Positions 39,550 to 52,500 of a stretch of DNA of 64,000 nucleotides are shown piece by piece. This DNA comes from Anisakis pegreffii (lineage: Eukaryota > Nematoda > Chromadorea > Rhabditida > Anisakidae). Numbering within the stretch: the stretch's first letter is position 1; every line of letters starts with the position of its first letter. The stretch is taken from positions 248,001-312,000 of the forward strand of contig JAPYMA010002875.1 of assembly GCA_035041965.1 (NCBI GenBank), read 5' to 3'. The notes below the pieces were generated by a model. That model saw nothing but the letters and a program-made list of their open reading frames with translations, was not told where the DNA came from and did no database searches. The translations under genes and the position numbers were made by a program.

Positions 39550-41735
39550 TTACTCTTCACCCCAGTTATAACCACCAGGTCGCTCGTCTTCAGGAACAGG
39601 TACTGGTGGAGGTGGATCGAATAGCCACTTTAGTATTTCTGGTGTTTTGAGAAATCGAAATCCATTTTGTAGTGGTGGAAATACGTCTTCTAAGAAATAG
39701 TAGAAATGACCGCATGCAATACCTGAATTCGACATAATATCATTACTAATGACTGGAATGATTGATAAGCAACCAAATGCGTATGATCTAGTTGATTTCA
39801 TCTGATAACGCATCACATGGACTCATATGAATCAACGATAACACTTCATCACATTCAAACAGTCACACAATTTTGACACTCAAATAATTGGTCCTTTGAA
39901 ATAGGTCATTTTTCGAAATTCGGTTAGAGTTCGATACACATTTTCTATTCGAGATCGAGTTCAATCAACTCCTCACTTCATACAGTAATGAAATCATATA
40001 AGCAAATGAATTGAATTCGTTGTATTTTGAAACAAGTGATAAATAGACAATTGTAATGAATGTTCATAACTGTCAGGTTGTGATCGAAAATATTGAATGT
40101 TATCAACGAAACAATAAAACTAAACAATTTTCGAAACAAACCCATAAAATCAACGATCGCATTGTTGCCGAGAAGTAATGAAAACAACAGCAACACCCAC
40201 GGTAAATAAGGTGCAGTGAAACTGAGAACTCCAAAGAAATTCATCGGAATGTACGGATTTCTTCTACTCCACACATAGACGAGCATCATCGTGAAAGCTT
40301 GTCCCAAGAAAACCATGTGAACAAACGTACCACAGATTATCTGAATTCAATGAGAAATTATTTGGCATCTCTTGAAGACTTCCTTTCACAAAACTGATTT
40401 TGCGGTGGAGAACAAGAATTTAAAGATTCTGACCACAAGAACTACATTTTAAGAGTATTCCTTTTTCGAACGACTTTCTTTTTCGAAGTCAGAATTTGTA
40501 TTCAATGAAGACAAATTTGGAAATGCGATTGACTCTGACAATAACTATGGAACAACATGCATCACAATGGAGCAATAAATCTTGTCATACGCTATAAATC
40601 AGCAATTTATTGGAATCGAGTTGGCTTTATAATCTTATTCAGACAAACTACTTATAACTTCTAGAAGCGAAATCCCAATTGTTTGAAAATTTGAGAGACA
40701 GATTGCAAATGTCGTTTATGTTTACAAATTTGATTTATGTTTTCGCCGAAATGCTGATTAATTATTTCGCTGAGCGGAAATATTATTTATATGTGCATTT
40801 GAAATGAATTCTGAGGCACTGAATCAAACAAGATGAATCAAGAAAACGAGGCAAATCAAAAAAATACCATGAACACAGCTCCATAAAGGAACATAAATAC
40901 AAAATCAGCTCTTCTTCCACGAAATGAACCCTCTTCCAACATCATACAATATCGATACGTGAAGATCATATTGAATAAAAAACTAAATCCAAACGAACCG
41001 AAGAAACAAAACGATGTGATTATACGCCAAAACTGCAATACACCAACTCTTATTAATATATCTGCCTCTGCTACTTTTGAACACAACCGTGTTAATTTTT
41101 GAACTTCATTCGAATAAAATCAGTCATGCTCAATTCCAAATGAAGTAAATGAATAGAATCATCACAAAATTTCAAAGAGTTTCTCGATTATCGACGAGGC
41201 CACTCAAAGTAGAAAAACTTTCATTCGAATAAACATTATTTGCATAGCACGTAACTGAACCATATCAAACAAGTACCTGATATTCATGTAAGATCAGATT
41301 CCAATTGAAATAAAGATGAAATGGTGTGACGAATTCGAGTTGCTAAAATTAAAGAATAAAGCGATTCATTACATTAACAAATTCGCATAACGCAAATTCA
41401 AATTTACCACTGAATAACATTCAAGCAAAGAGACATGACAGCGGAAATGTTCACTCGAAATTTCTTTCGATAAAAATTCACGACGATTCGCAAATGAATG
41501 GATAAATACGAGAAATGATGAAACCGAATAAATCTAAAATACTATTTTGATATTTACGTTCACTATGAACTGCTTCAATAAATCAGTTTTACATTTATCT
41601 CGGAAGAACGTTTGTTCAAATGAAATACTTCGAATGCTGAAAACGAACCACAGCAATTGTAGTGATCACGCAAGCTGTCGTGTAAACCCTTGTGACGGGG
41701 GGCATTTCCTCGTAAGCTTGCACTAAAGCTTGCAT
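39550..41735 (-). CDS. DERL2: Derlin (Derlin-2 class), ER-associated degradation
   Basis: Rhomboid pseudoprotease of the ER membrane that helps move misfolded proteins out for degradation. Exons 41735-41649, 41342-41277, 41032-40868, 40340-40142 and 39722-39550 join in phase to 690 nt (229 aa; the human protein is about 239). Hallmarks: [19 protein letters not shown] (helix 1), [20 protein letters not shown], the WR motif in [65 protein letters not shown], the GxxxG in [16 protein letters not shown], and [10 protein letters not shown] at the end. No catalytic Ser/His is expected, as in all derlins. The protein stops shortly after NWGEE, so the Gly-rich p97-binding tail of vertebrate Derlin-2 is shortened or missing. 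It lies 0.8 kb downstream of TRAP1 on the same strand. A TTTCAG lies about 50 nt before the ATG and could be a 5'UTR or trans-splice acceptor. Confidence 0.96.
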
Positions 41736-42568
41736 CTTGATTATTATCGAACAATATTATAGTTCGATAACCAGAAGAATCCAACCTGAAATTCAAACTA
41801 ATAAAACATTTTAAGAAAGTGATCAATTGAATGAGCGATGATAACGACATGCTGATTCAAATGAAACGCATGCTCACGTTGATGATAAGCACCACCACTC
41901 ATTTGGGATACTTTCAGTTTATTGCAGATTCTTGTGCTTGTGCTTGATTACCCCAATTCCCACCTTAATATATATCAAGTTCAGTGAATTCGATTCCGTT
42001 TCACATGACGGCAAAGTATAACTAAACAGTTGCGAAAAACAGAAAACAGAGAACAGGGTGAATCGTTCAAATATATCATATTTTATAGAATGCGCCTTGA
42101 ACGCAATGGAAGAACGGAATCACGGAAGTCTTATATGACATCTTTATTTGCAGTTCAATTAATAACAACATCCATCTCAAACAAATGCATTTACACTAAA
42201 TCAAGTGATATCAATAAAGCTAATCTATAGACGTGAACGACATTACGAGCTATCACCGCAACAACAACAATAACAACAATCATGAACGCATTGATCTAAT
42301 AGATTCGCCCACCTATAAGTTTCAGAGAAATACTCTTTTATTCAATCAGAATAATGCACTAATGCACTCAAATGGATTGCATCAATCAGTATCAATAATG
42401 CACTCAAATACAAAAGACAACGTTCAATGAAGCATCGGAATTTCATCTCAAATCGCCACCTAACTATATGCGTTCACTAATCATTTGATCAACACGAACT
42501 TACCTGTAATCACAACAATAAATTTTCAAAACAGCAAATAAACGCTAAGTTCCAAACAAAATAACACA
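41736..42568. other. Gap between TRAP1 and Derlin
   Basis: About 830 bp on the transcribed strand between the TRAP1 stop and the Derlin start. No further gene is evident. The open frames at 42030-42230 and 42233-42430 (+) look non-coding (Asn-rich from AAC/AAT repeats). Confidence 0.45.
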
Positions 42569-45500
42569 TCATGGCGTGAGTATAGTGGAACTCGGTTGTT
42601 TCAATAACAAAGTGAATAACTGATTCAATCTTCCAATCATTTGACTTGAATCTCGCATTAAACCGCTTGTTACAAGTGCATTATCGTAGATCTGCAAATT
42701 ATTTTTGATTTATTACATTTTCGAATAAGCATCAACATCGGATTACACTATAGAAATGATTATGATATGTCTAATGCATCATTGTCATCATTACTACCGC
42801 CATTATGCGAATCTAATTATCGCACAGGTTTTTAATCCCATTGAATCTAGTATCAGTTGAATTCGTATGGTGAATCTTACTGTGATTTTATCAATAAAAT
42901 ATATCCACTAAAAGGAATCAGATGCAATAATGCGTGGCAACTTGCTATCTTTAACAGTGAACCGTTGATGGAATCAATCATGAAGATGAGGAAATAAACC
43001 AAATTGCACCTGTTCAACGAGTAATTTCGCAAGTTGTTGATCAGATTTGTGTAATTTTAATAACGATAATATGATCGGATGATTCAGATTAACATGAAGA
43101 GTTGGCTGTAAAAATACTAAGTGTTCCATGTCTTTTATCTGACCGATTCGCAGCAAATGCCTCGCCATACCCATCTCTGTCCGTACTGTGATCATGCATG
43201 GATGTTCACTGACACGATTCGACGACTTAAATAATGATTATTACGATCGCTCCGTTACTACTTTCAAGAGAACTTAAGATTGATTCTTCTAGTTGCATCC
43301 AACTGAATCACAGAACTTTTTCGTTAATTAATTACAGAATTTCGTTAATTTCAGCAGAATTTTAGTTAGCATTAATATTAAAATTAACAACACTGAGGAA
43401 TAATCATAGGTGTTATAATAACAACAATTCATTGAAATAACGATTACAATCGAACAAATTTGACGAATCATTACGAGGTGAATGCCGAACAGCGAATTCA
43501 ATTAAAATTCCGAATCAAAAGTCTAACACGCAAAGTAGAATAACAACCTTTATATCGTTGACTTTGACACTACCCAGTGTCGTTTTTATCCAATCCAATA
43601 ATTCTCTTTTATCAACATCACGAACTGTTGTCGCTGAAAATTATTTTGACTTATTTGTTTATTCAGTACTGACTTATTCACAAAAGCATACTGATTTAGT
43701 CATTTAAATAATCAGCAATTACAAATCATTACGAGTTAATGTCTCTCTTTTAACACCAACATCAGAAATATCAAATCGCCGAATTCTTTCTTCCACAGAG
43801 CTAGCGATGACTGCGCAAGAAAGTATCCGGCTTCACGTAATTCTAATCAAGTTTATTGATTTGGCGATCACAGATGATCGATTACTGATTTTCATAAAAT
43901 AATATTAATTCACAAATGATTCCGAACACGAACGGTGCAGAAATAAATGTGCACTAAAATGACACCTTTGTACAGATGATCGTTTTTCAAACGTCTCGCT
44001 ATAAATTCATCAATCTACGCTACATTTTTCTCAGATATGCAAGCCAACGGTGTGACAAAAGTCAATGAGAATAACATGAAATCATTTAACGATGACTATC
44101 TTCAACATATTTTCAAAGCGAACTTGAACTTACTCTGACTGGACGACTCATCAGTACCCTCAGTCTTTGCCCAATTATCGACTGACTGTAATTGTTTCAT
44201 ACGATATTGTGGCAGCGACAAAAACACCGTTTCATCAGCTGCATCGTATGCAAACAACACTTCGTAGTTCATCGACTTGAACATTTCAAAATACGGCGAA
44301 TTTTCAGCCAACTGACGACTGCAATCAATTTGCACTTCATCTGAGCAATGTGCTCGAATAATACATAAAATCGAATTATTGCTTCAGTTCTTTCACTATT
44401 GTTATTACTGTCACTGTGATTACTATCATTCAACCTGTTATTGCTATCACCATTATCTTACCATTACTATAACGAAAACGGTCCCCAGTATCAGCATCAC
44501 GAAACACTTACTTCGGCGCAAAGAGGTAGTAAATGTTTTTCTGATTTTCCTGCATACGAGCCACATATTCACCCATACTTGTCTTCACTCCAGGTTTCAT
44601 ATTGGATGACTCAAATAGTAACAACGATGCGATTTGTTCCTTAAAATCGAACGGTAAACTGAATATTGATGAGACGTTTCACTGTAATTTCGTGTTCATC
44701 AAATTGAGACAACAATGAATAAATGAGAATGAAAAACGAACATTCAAACAAATCACCTTAACATTTTGATCTTGTTCCACGCAGAGCGCTTCTTTGAAAT
44801 AAAGTGAATAACCGTTGTAGAACTCGGAATATTTAATTCGATCTTTTTTCATTTGTGTTGTGAAGAACGAAAAGATTTTATCTGTTAGTACACGTCTTAA
44901 TTTACTGAAAACGAATCAAATATTGAACACAAATTTTGATATCAGCAACGTATTTCACTAACGCAGTGAACACTGACAGACACATGTTCGAAAAATCGAC
45001 GAGTTCCCGATAATGTTCGCGGAATTTCTTAGTCCTTTGTTGACTGATTCTCTCAGTCAGTCACATCATTCAATTTCAATATACTATGAAATCCATCTAT
45101 CGCCTTTTAATAAAACTGTGGATTCAATCAAAAGAATACGGTTTGAAGAGTTACATAAGCATTTTTCAACAACGTTGATCTATTGCTAAGCGCATATTAA
45201 TAACAATTTCAACTGATCACATAGTATTCAGGTTAACTGATGCGAAATTTTCAAAATATTATAGTTCATAATGATGAATAGATAAAAATAAAATGGTAAA
45301 AAAATAAGCCAAAATAAAGGATGAAAGAAAGATGAAACAAAAAACGCACACTAATACGGCATCCATTTGCAACATCTCCCTACTTAAATTCAACGGAATA
45401 TCTTCTGAATCAACGACACCAACCAAGAATCGTAAATAACGGGGTAATAATTCCTTAGCATTCGCCTTAAATTGATTCCAATTAGTCAATTGATATGAAT

Positions 45501-48500
45501 CTTATCTCAGAGAGTGAATGCAACTACTAGAATTCATTTGAATATATAATCGATTATATCACTAATTCCAATTGTAGAAGTTTTCTCGAAAGGAATGACA
45601 CCGAAAGAGAGGGAGTCTGATGGAATTTTTTCAAAACTATTATTTTTTTAGAAAAACAAAGATTTTCATAAAGATTTTTTAATAAGATTCAAAAAAAGGA
45701 TTTCAAAAAAGATTTTTTTCAAAAGTGAAATCATTTTCAAAAAAACAATGGTAACAATGTAGTATCTTTAAAGTCGCATTACAAGTTTCCCAGCAAAAAT
45801 GTACTGAAAACGATAATGTTGTGTAGATGTGTAAAGTGACATATAATGACAGGGCATCGTTCCTCACTAAATATGAACAATGAATCTTTCCCCCTTCTTG
45901 CCCTATAACAACTAGGAATCAAAATTTTGATTTCATTCGAAAGGAATCAAATAATTAGGGGTATTTCTGAATGATAAACAGTTTTCTCGATAACAAGCAA
46001 TTAATATTTTTTAAAGAGTTATTTTGCACAGTTTTAAAGTTCAGAGTTATTTCACACATTAACAAATTTAAAACAACGACATCAGTTTGTTCGAACAATA
46101 CCACAAATTGATGAATACTCGAACCTTGATAAGCACCCTTCTCGCATACAGCGAAACGCCCGATTCTTCAGTTGCACTTGCGAATTCCAGTGTTGACACA
46201 CTATGTGATGGTATATACAATAACGCACTCACATTTATCGGGGCATCAATCTGAAAATTTTCGAATCCCATTCAGTTGAAAATCAGCATTTGCTTACCCT
46301 TATTTCATCAATGACAAAACAAACTAACGAACTGTGTTTCGGCTGAATCAAAGAAGGATTCCTCCATGAGTTGTCAATTACGATTCGATTACAGCTGATA
46401 ATGAATATACAAATGTGTTAAAATAAATCAAGTACGAACGAATCATTATCACTACGTTGAGTGAATGAAATGTGAACAATATGTGCAAATTTTGAAAAAT
46501 CAAAAAATGACTGAGCAGACCTTATAATGAATGGTGTATTGAGGTCGATCGGTAATCAAGTGTGGTAAGTGAGTTTTGGCGATTTGTTTGAAAAAAGTTT
46601 CGTGCATTTCAGTTGTCACCTCTTTTGGGGTCATTGTCCATATTGCGTTCAATGTATTAACACGTTCACCGTTCACTGTTATCGGCAATGTTATGAAATA
46701 CGAATACTAAAAATTTTCATTGCTTATAATACGCGCGCGCATCTTAACACATCAACTCTCAATATATTGGAAGTGCATTCTTGATGCAACATCAATGAAC
46801 AAAATGGGTTACGACTCGTTATTAGAATGAGAATATATCATTATTATATGAGAATATCTCTATTAGAAAATAAGCAACGATAATACCTTATTGATAACAT
46901 GAATAACACGCTTTGGATCGGCGAACTGATACGCATCTCCAGGTTTCAGCTCGATTTCGACTTTCGTTCCGACCGGTAACGTGTCCGTTTGTTCGATTGA
47001 ATACTGATCGGAACTAAATATTGAGATTACTGTCAAAAAAAGTCATATATTATGTTTGGATAATCTCAATTAGCATGGTGCGGGGATCGAGGAATTTCGT
47101 GCACCCCGTCCAGACTTTTTTCACGACTCTAATCTCAGCTAATCACACGATGAAGGTGGTATGACGAATTATGCTAGAGAAGAATGATAACACTGATATT
47201 AAGGGTGTACAACAATCAGCTCCGTGACTAGCCCCACCCCGGCAATCAGCACCGCACAAGTCTACGATACCGCGTAAACCTGGTCACTGAACCGCACGGT
47301 GATAAATGCGACTAGTCACTGAGCTAATTGTCGATCACCCGATATAAAAGTGTCAACATACACTCGTGGAGAATCACAGCTGATGGCTGCACACATAAGT
47401 CAACAAATAGCATTAATTATCATCTATAATTGCATTATGCAAACGAATTACTGAAGAGTAGTGAAAATTGCATCAGACATGAATCTTATTCAATTATTGA
47501 CACAATATTGAAAACAACATTCAGGGACAATAATTCTAAAAAGCGAAAAGGCGTAACGAACCCGTTCCACTTCCAAACATAACCGACGTTATTACCCTCT
47601 TTACGAGTCGACACTGTAACGTTGTTGGCCACCATAAACGCTGAATAAAAGCCAACACCAAACTGTCCAATTATTGATTCTGCACTCGCCTTCGACATTT
47701 CTTCACCTTTCTGCTTCTCGACGAACTCTTTCGAACCTTTGAAAATCAATAACGATAACATTAACAGTGATCAGCGCAATGATTGATGTCATGAATTAAA
47801 TCAACATTTATGATAACAGCAAAACGCATCACAAAGTAAATTTAACTGTCAAAACTAAAGACCTGATTTAGCGATGGTCCCAAGACATTTGATAAGATCA
47901 TCCCGATCCATTCCAATTCCGTTATCTTCGAATATCAGTTTCTTCGCGTTTTCATCGGTCGTAATTTTGATTTCATAGGCAATATTCGAATCATCACCCG
48001 AAGTCAAATGAATGCAACGTCTTTTCTCGAGCGCATCACTCGAATTCGATACTAATTCTCGTATGAACACCTTCAATTAGAAACATTCTCTTTCGATACA
48101 TTATCGGCATCGAACCAGATGCTCTGCCTTATTGTATTCGCTGATCAATTCTTTTCATATGCTATGACGTATTTCCGATGATACTTAAAACTGTGAAAGA
48201 AATTATGCAAATTACTATCGAGTAGTGAAGAATTGTAGTATGCAAATCTCTGTGTAGGGATCCTATCATAAATCATAACAAAACATGCTTAAATAAAGGA
48301 CTTTCTCTATTCTCGTATACAAAACCGAATGGGAAAGGCCAAAACAAACATCCACTATATCTACTGTCCATATCAAACTTCGCGATGAAAAGCCCACCTC
48401 TTGGTCAGAATAAAGTGACTTCGCGACTATATCCAACAAATTTTTCGTTTCAGCTTGAAATTCAAATTTTTCGGCAGATTTCTGTGCAGAATCAGCGTAG

Positions 48501-48631
48501 TAACGCACGTTCCGTAGATTAAGCTTGGAATACGAAGTAGAAGGTAAATAAGATAGAGAAGCAGTATAACGCGATGATAATCTACGGAATACCGGTAGAC
48601 AGGAACGCACTGATAACATTGAACGCAACAT
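42569..48631 (-). CDS. TRAP1: TRAP1, mitochondrial HSP90 chaperone
   Basis: ATP-driven chaperone of the mitochondrial matrix. Thirteen exons: 48631-48398, 48070-47863, 47736-47562, 47013-46887, 46706-46521, 46250-46125, 45465-45350, 44904-44757, 44639-44512, 44318-44134, 43633-43548, 43225-43010 and 42691-42569; all phases agree and the sum is 2058 nt (685 aa; human 704). The N-terminus is a presequence rich in Arg/Ser/Leu with no acidic residue until about residue 46. ATPase domain: [44 protein letters not shown]. Middle domain: [37 protein letters not shown], including the catalytic-loop Arg. C-terminal domain: [50 protein letters not shown], with no EEVD tail, as expected for TRAP1. It looks intact. 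Upstream on the same strand is CRAMP1, about 0.9 kb away. Confidence 0.97.
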
Positions 48632-49552
48632 CTTCGTTTTACCTTAATTGTTTCATTTTAACATCGGTCATATTAAATTACACAAAACCTGGTTGATCTC
48701 CTGAATCAGAAGTTTTGACAATAGATTCAACGAATCGCTAGGAAATCTTAGAATCCCCACCAACAAAATCCATCGAAAAATGAAATTTTACCACGTAGCA
48801 CCTCGAAACAACTGAATATTGTAGAACTTCGTGATGACAAGACGAACTCACTCAATGCCAACCATTTACTTCACTGATAATGATGAGTGTAATTCACCGC
48901 GCAGATGTGAACTGCACCTCAGTAGAATAAGATGGGAGAAACGGTTAAGTGAAAAATTTTAATATTTACAAATGAATATTCTATAATACATTGCACATTC
49001 ATTCAGTAGTTCACATACAAGAGTTAAATGTATAATACACGATCGATAGCAGCAACCTGTTTGCATTTCTAAATTTCATCGCAATACAACATAGGTTTCG
49101 CGATATGAATCAAATGATGATCAGCTCTAAATGAATATGTATGAAATAAATGTATATGCGAGGTATTTATAATGAGAATGAACACACTGAATAAAACTGA
49201 TGATGCATGGATTTAATTAGTCAAGAAGCTTGCGTTTCAATGAGAATCGAACCAGCGATTTTCCGTTTCGCAATTAGATTGCAAAGATTTTTGGTTATGA
49301 ACACTCGAAGACAATCACTGAATGAAGTGAAGAAGAGTGAATGCAATCAAACAACAGCACTGAATGGAATCAGCAAACTATCAACTCTAAACAACAACAT
49401 TCAAAAGCAATCAACAATCACAACAAAACAGCTATTCCTGCACAAATGAGATGATCAGAAATGACAAATAACCACATACGGTATCAACAACACACTAATG
49501 GAATGCAAAAATTCACGTGACAACTAAAACAAACCATCACAAATGAATGCAA
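48632..49552. other. Gap between CRAMP1 and TRAP1
   Basis: About 920 bp with no gene seen. It includes a segment at about 49228-49300 whose reverse complement contains GGTTCGATTCTC, a perfect pol III B-box-like motif, but no convincing A box or acceptor stem. Confidence 0.4.
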
Positions 49553-52500
49553 CTAATGGAAGTGCACCTTTTTCGGAGTATCGATCGAGGTGAGTAACTG
49601 CTCAAAGTTTCGACAATAATCAATACTGTTCTGCTGCATCATCATCTCGAACGAATACTTCACATCTTCCGGCAAACTGCTATTACCTTTAAACGGTGAC
49701 ATATCCAACGACACTGAATTTGTCGCTGCTGAAACTGAACTATTCGCACCAACCAAGTCGACTGCACTCAGTTCGGTTAACGTTTTGTTTCGATTAGTAT
49801 CGTTATTAGCACCAGGATCACCATGATGATAGACGCCATAATTGTTTAACGGTGCTGCACTCGGATCAGAGTTATTCAAACGAATCACTTCGTTGGGTGA
49901 ATACTCATCGTGTTGCTGTGCGACAGCAGAAGATACTGCTGACGGTTGTAGTTGATATAAGTCGGCAGGAATATTTTGATGTTGGCTGGCGATATTGTCA
50001 AGAATAATCGACGTTGAGGGTGCGATTGATGAGAAGTCGACAGCATTTTGATAGCAGAAATTATTGTCGTTGAGGTTGGCTGACGTTACGAGTGAATTTG
50101 ATACGTTCACATTGGTGACCATATCGAATCTGTTGTTAGTGTAAGCGATGTTATGTGATCCACTTCCATAAATATTATTTTTGTTGTTGGTGTTGTTCGA
50201 TGCATTTCGAGGCAATGCAATTCGCTGCAATTTATTCATTTTCTTTCATTTCATACTGGTATCAGTAAACGAATGAAAAGGCAGTCATACATGCCAATCT
50301 GCAATGGGGAGGGGAAAGAGAGGCTACCGTTTCAGTCAATGACTCATATCAATATAAACCTTAACATGCCTAAGCCAACCTTCCAATCTCCAACATATTT
50401 GTTTCATCACAAATATGTTACTTATTGCAAAAGATATATTCACAAACATCATCATCACTTTTTACAAAGGTTCAGTCCTTCTAGATGATTGACTACAAAA
50501 TAAATGTAAACTGAATTTGAAAAGGTATTTATGTGAAAACATTGGCGAGTGTAGCACTAACAATTTACTGTAACGGTCAATGGAACCGATACTGCGATGA
50601 AACGAAACTAAACTTAGTTAATCAATACAAACAATAAATAAGCAAACGAACAAAAAATAATAAACTGGAGGATGAATACGTGAATACGAAGAAAGTGAAG
50701 TAACCTTGGGTTGTGTTCGTTGGGTATATGCTTTACAGCGTTTTTTGGTTTGTAAACTCTCCAGTTGTAACATGAACGCGTTATTCTCTGACTCAACCAC
50801 CGGAGCGCACTGATTCGAATTTACATTCGAATTATTATCGGCTGCTGAAGTATTGTTCTCAGTGCTATGAGCATTAATTATTGCAATCGACTTAGAAGTT
50901 GACGAGAGTGCCGTTTTTTGTGAACTTGTAGCATTATTGCTGGTAGTGCAATTATTGGTATCATTGGAATTGGACGATGATGTACGCCTTTTACGACTTC
51001 GATCTTCCACAGTTACCATCACCGGTTGCACCTCATCTGTACTCTCTGGTTCGGCCATTATCTAAATCTCATTTTATCACAGTGAACATCTGAAGAGAGC
51101 GGGGCATCGGAATGCAGAGCTTCAATTTGGAGGGGTGCGATTGTTAGAGTTGACAATAAATAATGCTATAAATTTTCATCCGTTTATTAATATCTTTCTG
51201 AATAAATTCTAAAGTGTCAATAGACTTGATTAGAAATTTAATAATTACCTTTGCAAAATTTTCACCGTAATTGCGAGTGATCAATGATACGAACACATTC
51301 CAGGGTTGGACGTCTCGATTCTTGGGACGATTTATTGAATATTGCAGAGAAATATTCTGTTCCATTCCACACTTCAAAAGTCATAAATAATAATCACTCG
51401 TACAATAACAATAATAACAATGCGATTTGACTCAGTCAAAATCTGCTGTCAATGATGACACTGTAAATTCTTCCTAGAGATCAGTTCTTCGCTCACCATT
51501 ACAAATGAATAATGTATCTAACAATGATAATTCTGCAAAAAAATTTATCTCAAATTAAAGATGGATAAACGAACAATATAAAATAATTCAGTGACAGTCG
51601 CATCTCCAACAGAATTTTCGTTTAAGCCGGCACGTAATGTGACTTCATTTAGTATAAACGAGTTCGTTTCTTTAGTTGAATCCTTCGAGAGCATATTTGT
51701 TATTTCTTGATTTGCATCTGCAATATTATTGCTCTAACAAATATTATTATTGCATCAATGATTACTGTTATCTTCATCACTAACAACTGCTACTGCAACA
51801 TCGAATTTGTATATCCTAGTCACAAATATTGTTATGTGCGCACGGTATTTTCAACAAAAAGAGTCAAATGCTAATCTATGCTATTCATAACCCTGTCAAT
51901 TTTTTCTATTCACAATCAGACGTTTCACAATACCACACAAGCTATGCTATTCTTAACTGCTATAAATTTATGAGTAATAAACAACACTCATCAGAAATTC
52001 AACAACATCAAAAGAAATTTACTCAGCGAACAATATTCGATAATCATGACTGAAGTTGAACTAATATGATCTAAGTTATAAGAGCCGTAACAAAATGATA
52101 CTGATAAAAACGAATGAAGATGACCAGAATGGGCTGCGTCACAAGCCGAAGTCAATCGCGCCGTAGTGGCACTGTCACTATGATTGCTGTGCTCATCTGT
52201 ATCGTCTGCACAACGCTGAATCCGTTCTTTTCGCAATCTTCAATGCACGAATTCAACTTCAGCACATATCTTTGTTATCATTCTCGTCAACGAAAAACTT
52301 TTAATTACGTCGTACTTCATGCAATCTTTCATACTGAATTTGAATGAACAACATTCATAACGATTGCGACACAAAACATAAAATATTTAGGCAGAAGAAA
52401 CGATGTTTTTGTTCAAGATCTTCATTTTCCATCTTTAGAAATGCAAAATCAAATACAAAACAATCAAACAGACCTATTCATAGAAAAAATATTTGAACCA

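Noticed and set aside
49228..49300. Reverse complement contains GGTTCGATTCTC, a perfect pol III B box, suggesting a tRNA gene
   Set aside because: No A box at the right distance and no pairing acceptor or anticodon stem; at most a decayed tRNA-derived sequence.
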